From contig NC_092876.1 in assembly GCF_028372415.1 (NCBI RefSeq), positions 58,986,385 to 59,050,384 on the forward strand: a stretch of DNA of 64,000 bases. The letters run 5' to 3'. The DNA comes from Notamacropus eugenii (Eukaryota > Chordata > Mammalia > Diprotodontia > Macropodidae). The number at the start of each line of letters is the position of its first letter. Positions within the stretch are counted from its first letter, which is position 1. A model generated the notes under the pieces. It worked only from the letters and a program-made list of their open reading frames with translations. It was not told where the DNA came from and did not search any database. Shown here piece by piece: positions 57,343-64,000 of the stretch. Position numbers and translations under genes: made by a program.

Positions 57343-57531
57343 GGGTTGGGGAACCTGCAGCCTAGAGGCCACATGTGCAATTCTTTGACCAAATTTAAAC
57401 TTCACAGAACAAATCTCCTTAATAAAAGGATAGGTTCTGTAAAGCTTTGATTTAGTGAAAAGGCCACACCCAGAGACCTAGAAGGACACATGTGTACTCA
57501 AGGATGCAGGTTCCCCACCTCTTCCCTAGAA
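57343..57531. mobile_element. hAT-like palindromic MITE
   Basis: Paralogue of 36514-36702, carried in the duplication: cagggttggggaacctgcag at the left, gcaggttccccacctcttc at the right, flank cctaga on both sides. Confidence 0.65.
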
Positions 57532-57805
57532 TTTCCCCATTTGACAGATGAGGACACTGATTCCCAGGGAGATGAATAAATAATTACTAATTTATAGAGC
57601 ACATTAAAGTGTGCCCAAGTATGCATCTGGGAGAACATTGAATGAGCTGTGAAATTCTCTGTACAAGGTCACTTCCTTCACTAGGTAGGGAAATCCTCAT
57701 TCCAGTCATCATCTTAGGCACCTTCCCACCAAGAACCCATCTTCTGACCCCAGAAGAGCTCCACTCATAATTCACTCCAGACCACTCTCTTGTGCAACAT
57801 TGCCT

Positions 57806-57811
57806 TTTATT
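57806..57811 (-). terminator. AKR7 copy C poly(A) signal
   Basis: AATAAA on minus, 240 bases past the stop, same context as copies A and B. Confidence 0.85.
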
Positions 57812-58050
57812 CCAACAGGACAGGACAGAACTGGTCTCAGTCCTTACCCTTTTCAACAGTAAGAGCAACAGGGCAGAAGGTCAGAGGTCTCACCCCCAGG
57901 GAGGAGGCTAGAAAACCAAGGATTCAGAGAAGAGGGGCAATTTGAAAGATGGAGCTCAGGCTGCAGCAGGTTAAGGCAAAGGCTGGCTGATGGGGCTGAG
58001 AGCATGAGGACAGTCAGGGTCAATGAGGGGTCTCTCTCCAGGGGCTGAAG

Positions 58051-64000
<5,950 letters not shown>

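Overview
This is a window of mammalian nuclear DNA, almost certainly marsupial. The genes have mammalian exon structure and map to the block that is human 1p36.13 (EMC1, MRTO4, AKR7 genes). The interspersed repeats are CORE/MIR-type SINEs, a compound tRNA-headed SINE of about 310 bp, L2 tails, hAT palindromes and the L1 3' end typical of marsupials. Which marsupial lineage it is cannot be proved from the sequence alone.

Layout. 1-5329: intron 1 of EMC1, which is on the minus strand, with its first coding exon at 5330-5424. A 277-bp CpG-rich gap separates it from MRTO4 on the plus strand (8 coding exons, 5702-13587, 243 aa predicted). An inverted duplication of about 600 bp brackets the 3' half of MRTO4. 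From 17.2 kb to the right edge lie three tandem, head-to-tail, minus-strand aldo-keto reductase family 7 genes. Copy A (17488-29758, 376 aa) is AKR7A2-like and has a mitochondrial-type leader. Copy B (37224-46772, 330 aa) is AKR7A3-like. Copy C (58051-63653 and beyond) is a near twin of B and lacks only exon 1, which is off the window. All exons seen have consensus splice sites and open frames. Stop-to-stop spacing is 19.7 kb (A to B) and 20.8 kb (B to C), so the repeat unit is gene plus 5' spacer.

The two intergenic spacers (29.8-36.9 kb and 46.8-57.7 kb) are duplicates of each other, and comparing them dates later events. Two solo LTRs with intact target-site duplications sit only in the second spacer, with readable empty sites in the first. 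Two SINEs sit only in the first. A 3.4-kb L1-rich block is missing from the first.

Function. EMC1 is a subunit of the ER membrane protein insertase, and MRTO4 is a nucleolar 60S assembly factor. The AKR7 enzymes are NADPH-dependent reductases of succinic semialdehyde and reactive dialdehydes. B and C differ from A around the active site and at an Asn that contacts the cofactor in related enzymes, which suggests functional divergence after duplication.
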